Origin: Setomelanomma holmii
Lineage: Eukaryota > Ascomycota > Dothideomycetes > Pleosporales > Phaeosphaeriaceae
Assembly: GCA_010015745.1 (NCBI GenBank)
Contig: ML978244.1
Location: 62,001 to 126,000, forward strand
Reading direction: 5' to 3'
Length of the DNA: 64,000 bases
Shown here: positions 31,670 to 44,602 of the stretch, one piece after another
How the letters are laid out: every line of letters starts with the position of its first letter
How positions within the stretch are numbered: the first letter of the stretch is position 1
The notes under the pieces: model-generated
The model's database searches: none
Told to the model about the DNA's origin: nothing
The model's input: the letters and a program-made list of their open reading frames with translations, nothing else
Position numbers and translations under genes: made by a program

Positions 31670-34040
31670 ATGTCCAAGCGTGCTTTCGAGTCCGCCTTTA
31701 CGCTCAGCGCCCCTGGAGGTTCGCTAGTCACTGCCCGCAGCGGCTTTGACGCTCCACAGTCCCAGGTGAGTACTTGCGCGCAATTCGCGTGCACTCGAAT
31801 TGACACAGTTGCAGGTGCAGCACAACCAATACGCTTCGCCAAGTAAGCTTCCTGTCCCAGGACGGTGGCCACTTGAGCAAGAGTCATTCCTTGGGATCAC
31901 CCATCCCAGTCTTGCAGACAGCTCAGCTTCGACTGCCGGTACTTTCCTCTTCACCCTCGGCAGGTGGGCCGTTACGGCAGCTATTGCAACCGTCGCCGCC
32001 CTACCAAAGCGCCTCATCCAGCGATATGTTCGTCCCCGAAAGCTATTTGTGCAGCCCGTTGTCCGCGAGGACGGTGCGCGCAAGCGTCGCATTATCGACG
32101 CTGGTCCAGCTGGTGCGCCTTATACGCCTACACCAACAACTCGGCGCCGTGTTGGCCGTGGTCGTAATACATTCGCCGCTCCGTCACCCAGCATTTGGTC
32201 TCCTAGCCCGATCCCAGTCCGAGTTGAGCCATCATTCACCCACCCGTCCCCAACACCGGCGCCTCAAGAGTTCTTAAAGGACATTCACGATGCGGTCAAC
32301 GACAGCGACGTCGACATGGATGACAGCATTGATTGGTCGTGGGCTCAATGCACCACAAGCACGCCGCCGCAGTCGCCAGCACCGCCTCAGTCGCCGGCTC
32401 AACAAACACCTACCAAATTGTCCTCCAAGGCTGGCCGCAAGGTCCCCACAGTACTGCCGGCGCGGAGGCTGGAGGATATCTCACCAAACACCCACATCCG
32501 AGTCCTCAACAGGGCGACCATCCCACCCACGCGCAAGCTCCTGGTTAGGAACCAGCTGGATGTCTTCGTGGCAATGAACGCGGCTGCAAATCACACTGCT
32601 CCTGTTGCAACTGCTGTACCCAAGGGACCCACCGAGCTTCAGCAGAAGACATTTCAAGCTACATTGCTAAAGCACGCGGCGCCTTCAGTTGCGCAGACTG
32701 CTCACGAGGCCAACGAGCAGTACAAAGCGCAAGCCGAGGCTCGGGAAAACAGCTCCTCCGAAGCTCCGGCTGCCGATCCCTTCAATCATGTGGAGACGGT
32801 CAACGAGGAGATGTCCTTCCTGTCTGACGCGCCCGGCGAGAATGAACAGGACATCGACGGTGCTGATATCACTCTCTACTCGCCACCGCCGCCTACACCA
32901 AAGCCGCGCGTTGTTAGATGGAGTTCGCATGCCAATGCAATGCCTTTCTGGAGGGACGCCAGAGTCGAGGACATGCAGGATTCCACACTGGAGACCATCA
33001 TATTCAGCCCCGTCCGCCCCTCAGAGCGGTTTGCGGGTGATTCTGAGGATGCAGGTCAGGATTCTTCTGACTCGTCTGCGACTCGCAGCAATGGCATCCC
33101 GACACGCAACGCCTCCACTGAGTCTATTGGCTTCACTGGCGTGCCGGCCAGCACCTGCGAAGAGTCCGAAGATTCACTTCAAGAGTCACAGATTTCTCTC
33201 GAGCTCCTCGATGATCTTCACCAGCAGCTTCACAGCAAGCTGGCGATCTCTCCGTCACGCTCTCCAACTCCACCCCCGCCTCCCCCAGTCAAGGCTCTTG
33301 TGACACCCTTGTCATCGGAAGAGCGCGATGTGCTCGATAGCATCATCACAAAGACTCAGAATGGACGCAATCCTGATGAGGCCATCGTCCGAGACACGTT
33401 GAAGGTCCGGGATTTCAGCACCCTTCTGCCAGCCCAATTCAATGGCGACCCTAGGGCCTGGCTCAATGACAATATCATCAACGAATACTTCACTGTCCTC
33501 GTCAACGAGAAGAAGACGCAGCAAGGCTGGGTTAAGACGCCCAACGGACCTGCCCCCGGTGTTCACGCCTTTAGTTCCTTTTTCTACCCGACTTTATCGA
33601 ATCGCGCTGCATCCGTCGCACGATGGGCTTATCGTGTCCGGCTCGGTGGCAAACAGTACCTGGATGCCGATCTCATTCTATATCCCATCTGCGATGCTGG
33701 TCACTGGCGTCTTCTCGCTGTCAAGCCCAAGGAGCGCGTCATCGAGTATCTCGACTCGCTTGGTTGGGACGGATCAAAGTATATCAAAAAGCTCAAGGAG
33801 TATCTCGCTCAAGAGCTCAAAGAACACTACATCGCCGACGAATGGACCGTGCTAGAGAAGCAGCGCTCCACTAAGCAGGTCAACGGTAGCGATTGCGGTG
33901 TCTTCACAATCCTCAATGCTCTTGCCCTTCTCCGAGAAGAGGAATTCACTCGCGTTCTTTCATGCGATGGCATGCTCGATGCTCGCGAACGTATTGCTGT
34001 TACTCTGCTCAAGGAGGCCATCACAACCGAGTTCGAATGA
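31670..34040 (+). CDS. ULP1: Ulp1-type SUMO protease (peptidase C48)
   Basis: Exons 31670-31765 and 31815-34040 give 773 residues. The first 550 residues are low-complexity, Pro/Ser/Thr-rich with acidic patches. The C-terminal 210 residues are the C48 domain: DPRAWLNDNIINEYF, VHAFSSFFYPTL, the His in DAGHWRLLAVKP, the Asp in IEYLDSLGW, the Gln in KQVNGSDCGVF and the nucleophile Cys in the same motif. The family matures SUMO precursors and removes SUMO from targets; Ulp1 itself is anchored at nuclear pores. The intron is 49 nt with a GTGAGT donor; a second AG six bases on would delete two residues. Ulp1 and Ulp2 differ mainly outside the core, but the C-terminal position of the domain favours Ulp1. 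A dead partial copy lies 2.3 kb upstream. Confidence 0.9.
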
Positions 34041-34830
34041 GCCTCGACATTGTCCTTACGAATTTCCTTGCTGTTCACGATACTCATCGACGAAGCTTTG
34101 GTCGTCTCTGGCTTTGCATATCCTGTAAAGGTACCACACATCGGGTTGTGGTCTGGGCGGGGTGGTTGTTTGATCATTTGTTTTTTTTCTTTTCCTTCTT
34201 ACAACTTGCTCTCTCCCCAACCCTCCGCCCTGGCTTGAGGTCCCATCGAGTCGCAGCCGCCCGTGAGGGTCGGCTCCCTTTGTGCACCAATATTGCCAGG
34301 TAGAGGCGAGGGGAGTAGCAGTTGTCGATTGTTTGGTTATGGTTTTTGATTGGCGTTCAATGGGCATTGGGAGGATTGCATAGCGATGCATTTTCACTCG
34401 CTGGCGAGGCTCACGATTGAGATGACCTTGATACCCCCATTACGACTTGTGTACTTTAATAAAGCGGAAGCGCATCGAAGCACATCGAACAAGAGCTCGT
34501 GTTAGTGTATGAATATCACGATTGAGTAGTGAATTTACTGCGTCTTCTTTGCTTGCGAACTGTGATGAAGTATGCTTTGATGATTCAACGTGAACGGCCT
34601 GCTGCCCAAGGCTGAACACAGTCGTACCGCAGCAGACGCTCGTTGCACTTCTCCATAGGCCTTCAGTGTTCACCAGCTTGCCCAAGGGCTATGCAGTCGA
34701 CTTCGTACTGTGGGTGTGCACCGCCGCCTTTCTCATCATCAATCGCAACATTCCGATTATACAAAGACATCTAGCTCTCGCAAGGATGTATCCGTTCAGC
34801 CATATATTCATACTTGCATACCGCTAGCAC
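34041..34830. other. Convergent 3' region
   Basis: 790 bp between the protease and oxidoreductase stop codons. It includes a pyrimidine tract near 34180-34200 that is probably in the 3' UTR. No gene seen. Confidence 0.35.
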
Positions 34831-35989
34831 CTACTCCGCAACCTTAACCGTCAACTTGCCAAAATGCTTCTGATCCCACATATACTGATACGCCTCCTTT
34901 AACTCACTCAAGCTAAACACCTTCTCATCCACGACCGGATGTAAATCATTCGCCTCAATCGCCGCACACATGTCCTCCATCTGCAGCCTTGATCCCACCA
35001 AGATACCGCGCACCGTGCAAATATTGTTCAAGCAGTCCAAAAACGTGGGCTGGTTCTTCTCCATGCCGCCAATGAAGCCAATGATGCTGATGACACCGTC
35101 GATGGCGACAGCTTTGAGGGACTGTGCCATGGTCGATGGGCCACCGACTTCGACGACGTGCTGCACGCCGACACCGCCCGGGGTAAGTTTTGCGGCTTCT
35201 TCGCCCCAGGCGGGTGTTTCTTTGTAGTTGATGACGTGGTCTGCGCCGTATTTCTTGAGCAATTCTGCCTTTTTCGCGGAGCTGGTCGTCGCGATTACGC
35301 GTGCGCCGGCTGCTTTGGCGAATTGCACGGCGAATATGGATACGCCGCCGGTACCTTGTGTGAGGACGGTCTGGCCGGTTTTCAGGGCGCGCGATTCGAG
35401 GCCGTAGAGTGCGTTCCAGGCTGTTAGGGCGGCGCAGGAGAGTGTGGATGCTTCGAGCATGTTGAGGTTTGAGGGCGCAGCGACGAGGCCGGCTTCGTCA
35501 AAGACGCCGTATTCGCGCAGTGTGCCATCAATGGCGCCGCCGAGACCGGTGCCGAGGCTTTGATGGTTCAGAGAGCCGGCGATGTGGCCCTGATTGAAGA
35601 GTGTAACGACCTTGTCTAGTAGGGTGTTAGAACTATTGTGTTGAGTGTCCGTGGAGAGTAGAGATCGTACCTCCTGGCTTGAAGCGTGTGACGTGCTTGC
35701 CGACCGATTCTACGGTTCCAGCACCGTCTGATCCAGGGACGGTGCCATCCTTCATAGGGAATGGGTATTTGCCCTTGGGGATGATCAGGTCGCGGTAGTT
35801 GAGAGACGCAGCTTGGACTAAATATTGTCAGCATTAAGTTGTGGACTGTGGAATGACAATGGGAAACTTACTCTTGACGAGGACGTCTTTATCACCAATT
35901 TCTGGGATTTGAGCTTTCTCGTTGAATTTCAGAGCGTCGAAGCCTGTCTGACCCTCGACCGTCCATTGCTTGGTGGTTGTCGGCGCCAT
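34831..35989 (-). CDS. Medium-chain dehydrogenase/reductase, zinc-free alcohol dehydrogenase-like
   Basis: Exons 35872-35989, 35671-35817 and 34831-35615 on the minus strand give 349 residues. The N-terminal GroES-like domain has SLNYRDLIIPKG and VPGSDGAGTVESVGKHV. The Rossmann domain holds GTGGVSIFAVQFAKAAGARVIAT, the NAD(P)-binding glycine motif, and ADHVINY. The cysteine and histidine ligands of the zinc-dependent members are missing, as in the quinone oxidoreductase-like and 'YogA' branches, so a catalytic zinc is unlikely. The substrate is unknown; relatives reduce quinones, enones or aldehydes with NADPH. Both introns are GT-AG and keep phase 1. The chosen start gives MAPTTTKQW, the usual kind of N-terminus here. 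Confidence 0.88.
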
Positions 35990-37499
35990 TGTGTGTTGTT
36001 TGCTGTATACTTGGAGAATGTGAAGCTGGGAAGTATTGTACAAGGAGGAGAAATTATTTGCGGAAGTCCTCGGTACTTGACGTAGGCTGACATGGCCGCG
36101 GTGTCCATTCTTTTTATCAGTCTACCGTAGCTATGTCGTTGTGGGGCTCTCAAACGGTCCGGTAGTGACGCAACAATAACAAGGGGGCAAATGTGCTAAC
36201 GAAGCTAGCCGAGTTGCTTCAACGTCACAGGTCGAGGATGTAGATTTAGACTATCCTTGTTCAGTTGCTGAAACTGCCGAAGAAAGGCAAGAGACTGGCT
36301 GACCAGTCGCCGTGACCAATCACCATAGATTCGTGGTGCTGCTTCGAGGTAATGGGATTGAAAATGCCTACGGAGATCACTCGGTGTTGTACACTGCGTT
36401 CGGAGGGCAGGCCTTGAATGTACTTCGCCGGACGAGTAGTGTGGTGGTCGGCAGATTTTGAAGTTGGAGCTGATTGGTAATCACACAAAATGATAGCGGG
36501 TCCTGGGGAAAAGTGTAAGGCTGCTGAAGCTCGATCTGGGAAACCTCCGAGCGAAACGAACCGGCCCGCGAGCGGCATCCTCACCTGAGAAGCCGCAGCC
36601 AAGGGATCGTGCAAGGTGTAACGGCCGATGTTCTCTCCAGCTTCAACAAGCATTCCTTTCAGCATCTGACAGCCGTCCACTTCGGGGCTTTTTGTTTTAT
36701 GCGCCTCCAGCTGCTTGGCGACGTCAAGCAACATGCAAAACATGGACCTCTTCAAAAGATGGCTGCGGTCTGACCAGATACTGGGCGCATCGCAAGGCTG
36801 CCGGCCTCTTCCATACCTCAGTAGCGATGGGTAGGGGCGCATGGTTGGTGCGGTTCTTTGTTGTCTTGCATGCCTTGAGCCAGCCACATCTCTGCGCAAG
36901 CGGAAGTATGCACTTCTCTTAAACCCGATGCCTAAGTTTAGGGCATCGATTTATTGGACTGGGCGGGCAGTGACTTGATGAAGTTTGATGTGGAAAAGTC
37001 TCAAGTCCATATACTTTTCGTCGTGTCATACACCAGGACCACTTCCCCACACCAACACAACAACCACGAATGCGCCCATGAGAGTTGCACTGCATCCCAA
37101 GAAACAATCCATGACGGACATCATGACCAGCCAAGCCCGATGCAGCTGATAAGCGAGCTCAGCTCAAGCCACCAGCCGCACCGCAGTGCTTAGCGCTTCC
37201 TAGCCAAAGGCGGGCTGAGGTCTCGCCCGCCATACTGCGGCACCTTTGCTGCAACTGGTCTGGGAACACACGCACGACCAACCATGCTTCGTCCAGGAGA
37301 AGGAGACGTGTATACCGTCCGCCTTGCTGTTGTATCGTACTCGGTGCTTCATGATCCTTCATCAGCAACGATCATCCAGACACAAGGCGCAAGCTAACGT
37401 TGCTGTGTGAGGCCAGTTGCTGCACACAATCAGTGCTCTGCCCCCTCAAGCTCACGAATGCTTCACAAGCAGTAAGATAGGATCCTAACTACCTCCACC
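35990..37499. other. Intergenic, divergent promoters
   Basis: 1.5 kb between outward-facing genes. A 212-codon minus-strand frame at 36261-36899 has no recognisable features and I do not call it. The stretch after 37150 is rich in CA and pyrimidines, as in a fungal promoter. Confidence 0.35.
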
Positions 37500-39871
37500 A
37501 TGTCGTCTCGCGGTCCGCGATCGGCATACTCTTCGCGTTCTGCTTCGCCAAACACGCCGCCTGCTCGCTACGACGACCCCTTGGCGTCTGAAGCCGATCC
37601 CATAGAGCTTGCCCATATAGCGCGACCACATATAGGCTCTCGCGACTCCTACGGCTCACGCGGGCAGTCTCCTCTGCAGTCTCCGGGCGCTGAAGAGAAC
37701 AGCCGGGGACGTGGCAGCTTGCGACCGGACTCGTACTTTGGCTTGTCGAAGCCCAGCAGCGGGCAGTATGCTCCCATCTCAGGTCGTAATGAGAGTCCGC
37801 AACCATCGGTGCGATCGGCCAGGGACTCTACATATACACTGAATACTCTATATCAGAGCAAGCTCGCCGACGCAGACACACAAGCTTTGGTGGACAGGCG
37901 AGCTGGAGAACTCGCCCAATGGCACATACATTGGACAACTCCAGCCATCATAGGGTCCTTATTCGTGGCTGGGGTCGCTGCTGCGATCGGGCATCACATC
38001 TTCTATTCGAGGTTGAACGGACACCCAGCCACCGAACAGCTGAAGATGATCCGGTCGGGCACAGCTTTCGCCTTCTTCGTGAAAAGCACACTGGTCGGGT
38101 GCTCCATCGTATGCAACCGGCAGCGAATATGGCGGACGTTCCGACGTAAAGCTTTGACGATAGACGGCATCGATGGCCTTTTCTCTGCCCCAGAAGATCC
38201 TACCCAGTTCTTCATCAACGGCGAAATGTGGAGGAACGGGAAGCTTGCGACGTTCATGGCGTTGTGCTGTTGGTAAGTTCAACTTAATCGCACTGGAGAC
38301 TGCACTCACATTGGCACAGGCTACTTCCGATCGCCTCTGTCCTGGCACCAGCCGCTCTCATGACCGAAATGACATCGAAGACCGAACCAGGGAATTGTAC
38401 CAATGTAGCCAACTTAAATTTTGCTCGCGAGTCCGACTTCAACTTCCGCATCATGGACGATAGTGAAATTCGCCGGAATGCCATGTCGTACTATAACACG
38501 ACGGATCTTGCTGGGACCAAGGAAGGCTTCTTCGACTACTACGACCAGCCATCGAAGAACCTTCGTCGCCTGGCCATCAGCGCCGCGTATCTCAAAAGAC
38601 CACAACCACGAGAAAATGCTGGCGCGACATTTTGCGGTCAAGGATGGAATTGCACTTACAACACCAATTTCCTGGGTCCCGGCTACAAGTGCGAAGACCT
38701 TACCGACTCTGTACCGGCCAATTCGCCCTTCAAATTGAACCAGCTGGCTCCAGAAGGCAACTTCACATATGTCGCCGATGTCGATCAGGGCGACTACAAA
38801 GTGCCCCAAATAGACACGGTCGACGGTGTTCCAAGGCAACCACCACCTTACCCACCTTTACTAGGCGCATTTCAGAGCGAGCCGGTTCTGTGGATAGGAT
38901 ACTCGAACAAGACCAATACCACTTATCCACCCGACTCTCCTTACGCGACGAAATGGAAGGTGGTTCACGAACCCAAGATATTCCGATGCGTCATGCACCA
39001 GACCAATTACACCTTCGAGATGAGCTACAAGCCTACCCAGACTGCGACCTTGAAGCAGCGAGACTTTATACGCCCAGCCATCGATACCACGCTGCAAGCA
39101 AACCTAGGAGGCGGAGCCGACTGGGTGGCTAGTCCTCAAGCCAATTTTGTCCTCCCAGGGACAGACCCGAAAGCCTATAAGCTCCAAGCTGCATACCACT
39201 CAATGGGAGCCTTGCTGCGCAGCTTCCTCCGGGGCTCCGTGGCCAAGACTACGGACGTATTCATCATCACGAAATCTGACATCTCAGAAACTCGTCTCAT
39301 GGACGCCCGTACGTCGCATCCTATTCCGGAACTTATGGCTGGCGTGCAAGGGCTTTTCGAAGAGATGCTTGTTTCTCTTCTCAGCGAGCCGACGCTTGTC
39401 GTCGCAGAGAACAAAGACGTTCCATGCTTGAAGACACGAACAATCAACACATACAGATACTACAAGCGTGGTCTCTGGATCGGATACACAGCTGTTATTG
39501 GACTTACCTTCTGCTTCGTATGCATAGGCTCATACTCGATCTGGCAGAATGGCGTGGCGTCCGACGTACTGTTCTCCCGCATCATGGCCACAACGCGGAA
39601 TCCCACGCTCGACTATCTCAACGTCGGCGCTTGTCTTGGTGGCGACCCATTTCCCAAGGAGTTGACGGAGACGAAGCTGAGATTTGGAGTTCTGCTAGAA
39701 GAAAATCCTAGGGAAGGTCCCCTTGGCACGGTCGAGCATTGCTGTTTCGGGACGATGGGAGAGACAAAAGAGATCGTCAAGGGTGGAACGTATGCTGGTC
39801 TGGCGAAGTACAGGAATATTCGAAGAGAAGAGAAAGACGATCAAGACGAGAAGCAAGGCTTGTTGAGTTGA
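37500..39871 (+). CDS. Large glycosylated membrane protein, function unknown
   Basis: Exons 37500-38272 and 38320-39871 give 774 residues. The first 140 residues are Ser/Pro/Gly-rich and disordered. Three membrane helices can be seen: about residues 148-170 (IIGSLFVAGVAAAIG), about 250-275 spanning the intron (TFMALCCW plus LLPIASVLAPAALM) and about 650-672 (YTAVIGLTFCFVCIGSY). Between the last two lies a loop of roughly 380 residues with many Asn-X-Ser/Thr sites (NCTNV, NCTYN, NFTYV, NTTYP, NYTFE) and several Cys, so it is probably outside the cell or in the lumen. The tail after the last helix is charged and cytosolic. Proteins of this layout are widespread in filamentous ascomycetes and are often labelled 'formylmethionine deformylase-like' without evidence. 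I do not assign a function. Confidence 0.8.
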
Positions 39872-40387
39872 TGGAAAAAATTCCGGGCTCAGCACCCATT
39901 TTGCATTCTGCTCCTGGCGCATATATATAGGACGATACCCTTTCGCATGATTAGCACGAATCTGCAACATTTGAAGCAATGGTCATTACTCAATCCAGCC
40001 ATTTCTCAAATCATTCGCTGCTGATACATGTTTCATCCTAGTCTCCGTCCATTTGAAGAAACACTGTTCATTTATGTAAGATCATACATGGGAAAATATG
40101 TAATACTTGTCGCATCAATTGGACAGGTGGAGGCGAGAAGTAACGCGCTTCGACCAAGTGTGCAACGGACCAACTTTACGCCTCAACGTAAGCAACAGTC
40201 CGGGGTCAATCAACATCTTGAAGCAATGAAGCATGGCTAAGCATCAGGTTGAGATACCTATGAAACCAGCACCAAGCTGAATGACAATCCAACCAATGAG
40301 GCAGCTAGCGTTGACCCCGCGAAATAGCCCCACGCGATCACACAAAAGTTCCGAGTCGCGACACTTCACGCTTCGGACGGCACACTC
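39872..40387. promoter_or_regulatory. Region before TYW1
   Basis: 516 bp between tandem genes; contains CATATATATAGG at about 39920 close to the previous stop, which is more likely 3' UTR than promoter. Nothing else recognisable. Confidence 0.35.
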
Positions 40388-42827
40388 ATGGCTCTCCTCG
40401 ATTTCTTGGAGCAGCTACCTGCTGGTAGAGATATTGTAACCCTTGCGCTAAATACACGCTGACCTCACCACAGAGCTGCTTCTCATATGGCACAACCACC
40501 GTGTTCCCATCCTCTTTTCCGCAATCACATTCGCAGCAATTGTGCGATTCACGATCTACGCACGAGCTCGCAGAGCGAAAATCTCTGCCTCGCCACTACC
40601 CGGATCGCCTATTGAAAAGAAAGTTGAGCTTCGTCCAGAATGGCTTCCTGAGAACACGACACTGATTGCCTCGGCGTTGAACACGGCCTACCACGCAGAA
40701 GATAACACACGCGCAGTGGCTGCTGTCGCGAAGGCTAAGAAAGCGCCAAAGACAGTGAAAGGGAGGAAGTTACAGAAGAAGGCATCAGTACCGGCTCCGA
40801 GCTTCGATCACAAGACAGACAAGATCCAGCCTCTGCTCTTCTTCCAGTCGCTCTCTGGCACGACAGAACGCTGTGCGACGCAATTCGCGAAAGTTCTGAC
40901 CGATTGGACCACCGGCTGCGACCAGTCGACCTCTTTCTTAGAACCTCAGTTGCACGATATATCCTACATCGAGTACGACGACTTCTTCATAAGCCCACCG
41001 AAAGCGGACGCGAACACCAAGCATTTCTACGTCCTCCTTTTGCCGACCTACAACATCGACACCGTTCTTGACAATTTCCTCGAGAATCTTCAAGAGACAC
41101 ACAACGACTTCAGAATAGATACTGCACCATTGAGATCGCTGCTAGGGTACTCAGTGTTTGGATTTGGGGACAAAGAGGCATGGCCAACAGAAGAAGAGGG
41201 CTTTTGCAGCCAGGCCAGAGAAGTCGACAGGTGGATGGCGAGGCTGACTGGAAGGAGGCGCGCATATCCACTGGGCATGGGGGACGTCAAGGCGGATACC
41301 GAAGATCGACTGCAAGAATGGCGACTAGGTGTACAAGAAGCGCTTGTCGAAATCGCAGAGGGCCGGGGTCTTGGTGAAGGAGTGCCGGGAAGTGGGGATC
41401 CTGCCGAGAGCGACGAAGAAGAAGACATCGAGGAGCAGGATGGTCAAAGTTCACGAGTCGATGAGATTGAAGAACTTGGCGACATGGTCGACAGTACCTC
41501 TGCAGCGCCCATTCCAGTTGACTTTACAACATACAAGTCAAAAGGGAAGCCGCTCATCAAATCCAGCGCAGCGCCCAAAGAGATGGTCCCAACTTCATCA
41601 CCTACTCATGCTGCGCTCACGAAGCAAGGATACTCGATTGTCGGAAGCCATTCAGGTGTCAAGATCTGTCGCTGGACGAAGTCCGCTCTTCGAGGACGTG
41701 GCTCATGCTACAAATATTCGTTCTACGGCATCGCTTCGCATCTGTGCATGGAGGCTACGCCATCCCTTTCATGCTCAAATAAATGTGTCTTCTGCTGGCG
41801 GCATGGCACAAACCCAGTCGGCACAACTTGGCGCTGGATCACCGATGCTCCAGACCTCATCTTCGATGGCATCACTGCGGCACATTACAAAAAGATCAGA
41901 ATGATGAAGGGCGTACCTGGCGTCCGCGCAGAGCGCTTCGCTGAAGCCATGCGTATCCGACACTGCGCACTCAGCCTCGTTGGCGAACCCATCTTCTACC
42001 CACACATTAACGAACTGCTCAACATCATGCACAGCAACCGCATCTCGACATTTCTAGTCTGCAATGCGCAGCATCCCGCACAATTAGCATCTCTAGTGCC
42101 AGTTACACAGCTTTACGTCTCCATCGACGCTTCAAACAAGGAGTCGCTGCGCAAAATTGATCGCCCGCTACATAGAGACTTTTGGGAGCGCTTTTGCGCG
42201 TGTCTCGATATCTTGCGAAATCGGCGCTTCGAGCAGCGCACCGTCTTCCGCCTCACGCTTGTAAAAGGCTTCAACATGGCTGAAGAAGTGCGAGGATACG
42301 CTGATCTAGTCGAGCGCGCACTCCCAGGCTTCGTCGAAGTCAAAGGCGTCACTTACTGTGGTACCAGTGCAGCAGGCTCTGCAGGATTGACGATGCAAAA
42401 CGTCCCTTTCTACGAAGAAGTCGCTGAATTTGTTACCGAGCTCGAGAAGGAACTCAACAATCGTGGTTTAACCTACGGCATTGGCGCGGAGCACGCGCAT
42501 AGCTGCTGTGTATTGCTTGCAGACAGGACGCGGTTCATGCGCAATGGCAGATGGGCTACGCGGATTGACTTTGAGCGCTTCTTTGATCTCTACGAGGGTA
42601 AAGTGCAGGGTACGAGGATGGAGAACGGAAAATTGGTAGGCTGGCGACCGGAAGATTACGTCGGTGATGAGACGCCAGAATGGGCACTCTGGGGCAATGG
42701 CGGCTTTGACCCACGAGATCAACGAGTCTACAGGAAAGGCAAAGGCCCCAAGGCCAATAGGGACGAGGTCACAAGTCAAATGAGCGAGGAGACGACAAAG
42801 GTCCGGAACTCGTCACTCGAATTCTAA
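40388..42827 (+). CDS. TYW1: tRNA wybutosine-synthesising protein 1 (radical SAM)
   Basis: Exons 40388-40424 and 40474-42827 give 796 residues. The short first exon and start of the second encode a membrane-like helix (VPILFSAITFAAIVRF), as expected for an ER-associated enzyme. A flavodoxin-type FMN domain follows at about residues 100-265 (LFFQSLSGTTERCATQFAKVL). The radical SAM half has the 4Fe-4S cysteines as CxxxCxxC within SLSCSNKCVFCWRHG at about residue 446, then TNPVGTTWRW and EPIFYPHINELL. TYW1 condenses pyruvate carbons onto m1G37 of tRNA-Phe to form the tricyclic imG-14. TYW2, the next step, is encoded about 5 kb away at 47583-49067. The gene converges on GH5 with 52 bp between stops. 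Confidence 0.95.
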
Positions 42828-42879
42828 GCGACCCGTCCCGACGGATTACAATTACGTCTTCCAGCCTCCCTCCATCCCT

Positions 42880-44073
42880 TCAGCTACAATATTGAGCCCC
42901 TTCCTCTGGATGCACGATCCCCATATCCACAAACCCCTCAAAATTCCAATAATCACCCTGTACTCCCTCGCCCACGACACTGATGTTCCCCTTCATCCGA
43001 CTCGTCCAATACGCGCTACCTTGTGCGTATTTCTTCCACGCGTACAGGCCCGTATTCAAATTCCTCCTCCTATTCACAAACAGATTATTGCTGACCGTTT
43101 GCATCGCCCACTCGCCCACAAACACCGGAAAGCTCGAATTCGTCGCCACGCTCTTTGCGTCGCTGCAGATCAAGGACGAGACGTTGTTCGAGTCGCTCGG
43201 GCGGCCGGCGAAGTAGTACTGATGCACATCGAGGGCGATCTTTGAACCAGCGTATTTAGCGGCCAGGCGAGAAGACCAATACGCCGCACCCTTAAAACTA
43301 ACCTGCAACAGCAGCGGAATCTTCGCATTCACACTGTCCCGCTTTGCAATCACGGCTTCGAAATACTTCTGCACCCAGTCCGCGCCGTTTTCCGAAAGTG
43401 CGATGGGCTGGCCGAAGGTTGAGGGGTCGCGGTTGTCTATGGGCTCGTTGATGGGTGCGAGCGTGTAGGATTCGGGGGTGCCCGAGCACTGGATGAAGTC
43501 GAGGGCGGAGGAGACGACGTCGAGGGAGTATGCGAGGTTGGTGCTGTTGTTGAACCAGTCATAGTGGCCCTTAGCTTCACCAATGTCGACGCCGTTGATG
43601 CCGCCGGGCAGACTGTGTATATCTAGGACGACGTGCATGCCATATTTCTTGATCGCGTATTCTGCAACGTGGCGGAAAATGGCTTGTTGGTTGCCGGAGT
43701 AGAGTTCGCTGCCGGGAATCTTGGCCCAGGCGGCGTACGAGGTTGGGATGCGGAGAAGGTTCACGCCGACGGAGGCGAGCTTATCAATATCCTTGCGGGT
43801 GATGAAGGTATTGTAGCGGTGTTCGAGAACGGGTCCACATTTGGCGCCGAGCGCGATGCAGCATGTCCACTCATCTGGAAGAGTGCCGCAATTTTGTCCC
43901 CAGAAGACGGGGTCGATGAAGGCTTCCTGAGCAAACCAACCCCCGAGGTTGACGCCGGTAAATTTCGCAGTCCGCCAGTCGAGGTAGGAGGGTTGGTGAT
44001 TGGACGTTGGGATGGAGTTTGCCGAGGAGAAGAGGCCGAGAAGGCATGCGCCCTTCGTTAGGGTGGCGAGCAT
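42880..44073 (-). CDS. Exo-beta-1,3-glucanase-type glycoside hydrolase, GH5
   Basis: An intronless frame; from the ATG at 44073 it gives 397 residues. That start opens a signal peptide (LATLTKGACLLGLFSSANS), whereas the longer frame from 44157 would add a non-signal leader. The TIM barrel has GVNLGGWF, NLLRIPTSYAAW, HVVLDIHSLPGG, the acid/base glutamate in APINEP, HQYY and the nucleophile glutamate in VFVGEW. These motifs match the GH5 subfamily 9 exo-1,3-beta-glucanases (Exg1 type), which remove glucose from beta-1,3-glucan ends in the wall. Several Cys and N-glycosylation sites support secretion. No anchor is seen at the C-terminus. Confidence 0.92.
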   Translation of the reverse strand: MLATLTKGACLLGLFSSANSIPTSNHQPSYLDWRTAKFTGVNLGGWFAQEAFIDPVFWGQNCGTLPDEWTCCIALGAKCGPVLEHRYNTFITRKDIDKLASVGVNLLRIPTSYAAWAKIPGSELYSGNQQAIFRHVAEYAIKKYGMHVVLDIHSLPGGINGVDIGEAKGHYDWFNNSTNLAYSLDVVSSALDFIQCSGTPESYTLAPINEPIDNRDPSTFGQPIALSENGADWVQKYFEAVIAKRDSVNAKIPLLLQVSFKGAAYWSSRLAAKYAGSKIALDVHQYYFAGRPSDSNNVSSLICSDAKSVATNSSFPVFVGEWAMQTVSNNLFVNRRRNLNTGLYAWKKYAQGSAYWTSRMKGNISVVGEGVQGDYWNFEGFVDMGIVHPEEGAQYCS

Positions 44074-44602
44074 GATTGATGTACCTGAACCCAGAATTAT
44101 CTTCGAACCTGGGAATTCGGAAGTGCTAGGGTCATGGATTATATACTTCAACCTCAAATCGACTGTCCATGGCGTGCCTGTCTACCAATCGGCATTTCAG
44201 CCAATGGCGCGGATCCTGACTTTGCGGCACGAGGGTTGATAGACGGTGTAGACCCGGCAACAGAGATCGGGAGACTAAATGATGGCATGTTTAGATCTAA
44301 ATGAGATCCCGCGTCGGTCGCGATGCGATTTGAGGATTAGAACGCTCTCAGCCATGCCTACCCCACAATTATACCCCAGACTCTAACCCCAAGTTCGGGA
44401 GAACTCTGCATATGTGCGACCCAGGCTTCATGTGGCTTAGTTTTAGGGCAGGTATCAGCCCGAAGTTTTACAATTTTTGTTCGCGGAGCTTGTTGTTAGT
44501 TCATGAGAGTCCCTGCGGCACGAAGTCATTTCCCCGCAACCGGCGCTACTTGAACAGCCGCGCAACCCCACATTCCGACACGTGGTGAGGCTGACCGAAC
44601 TT
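44074..44602. promoter_or_regulatory. Promoter region of GH5 and 3' flank of the kinase relic
   Basis: 529 bp, AT-rich near 44350. Nothing recognisable. Confidence 0.3.

Noticed and set aside
36261..36899. 212-codon minus-strand frame
   Set aside because: No recognisable domain, signal or splice pattern; codon content looks random. Could be revisited with RNA data.
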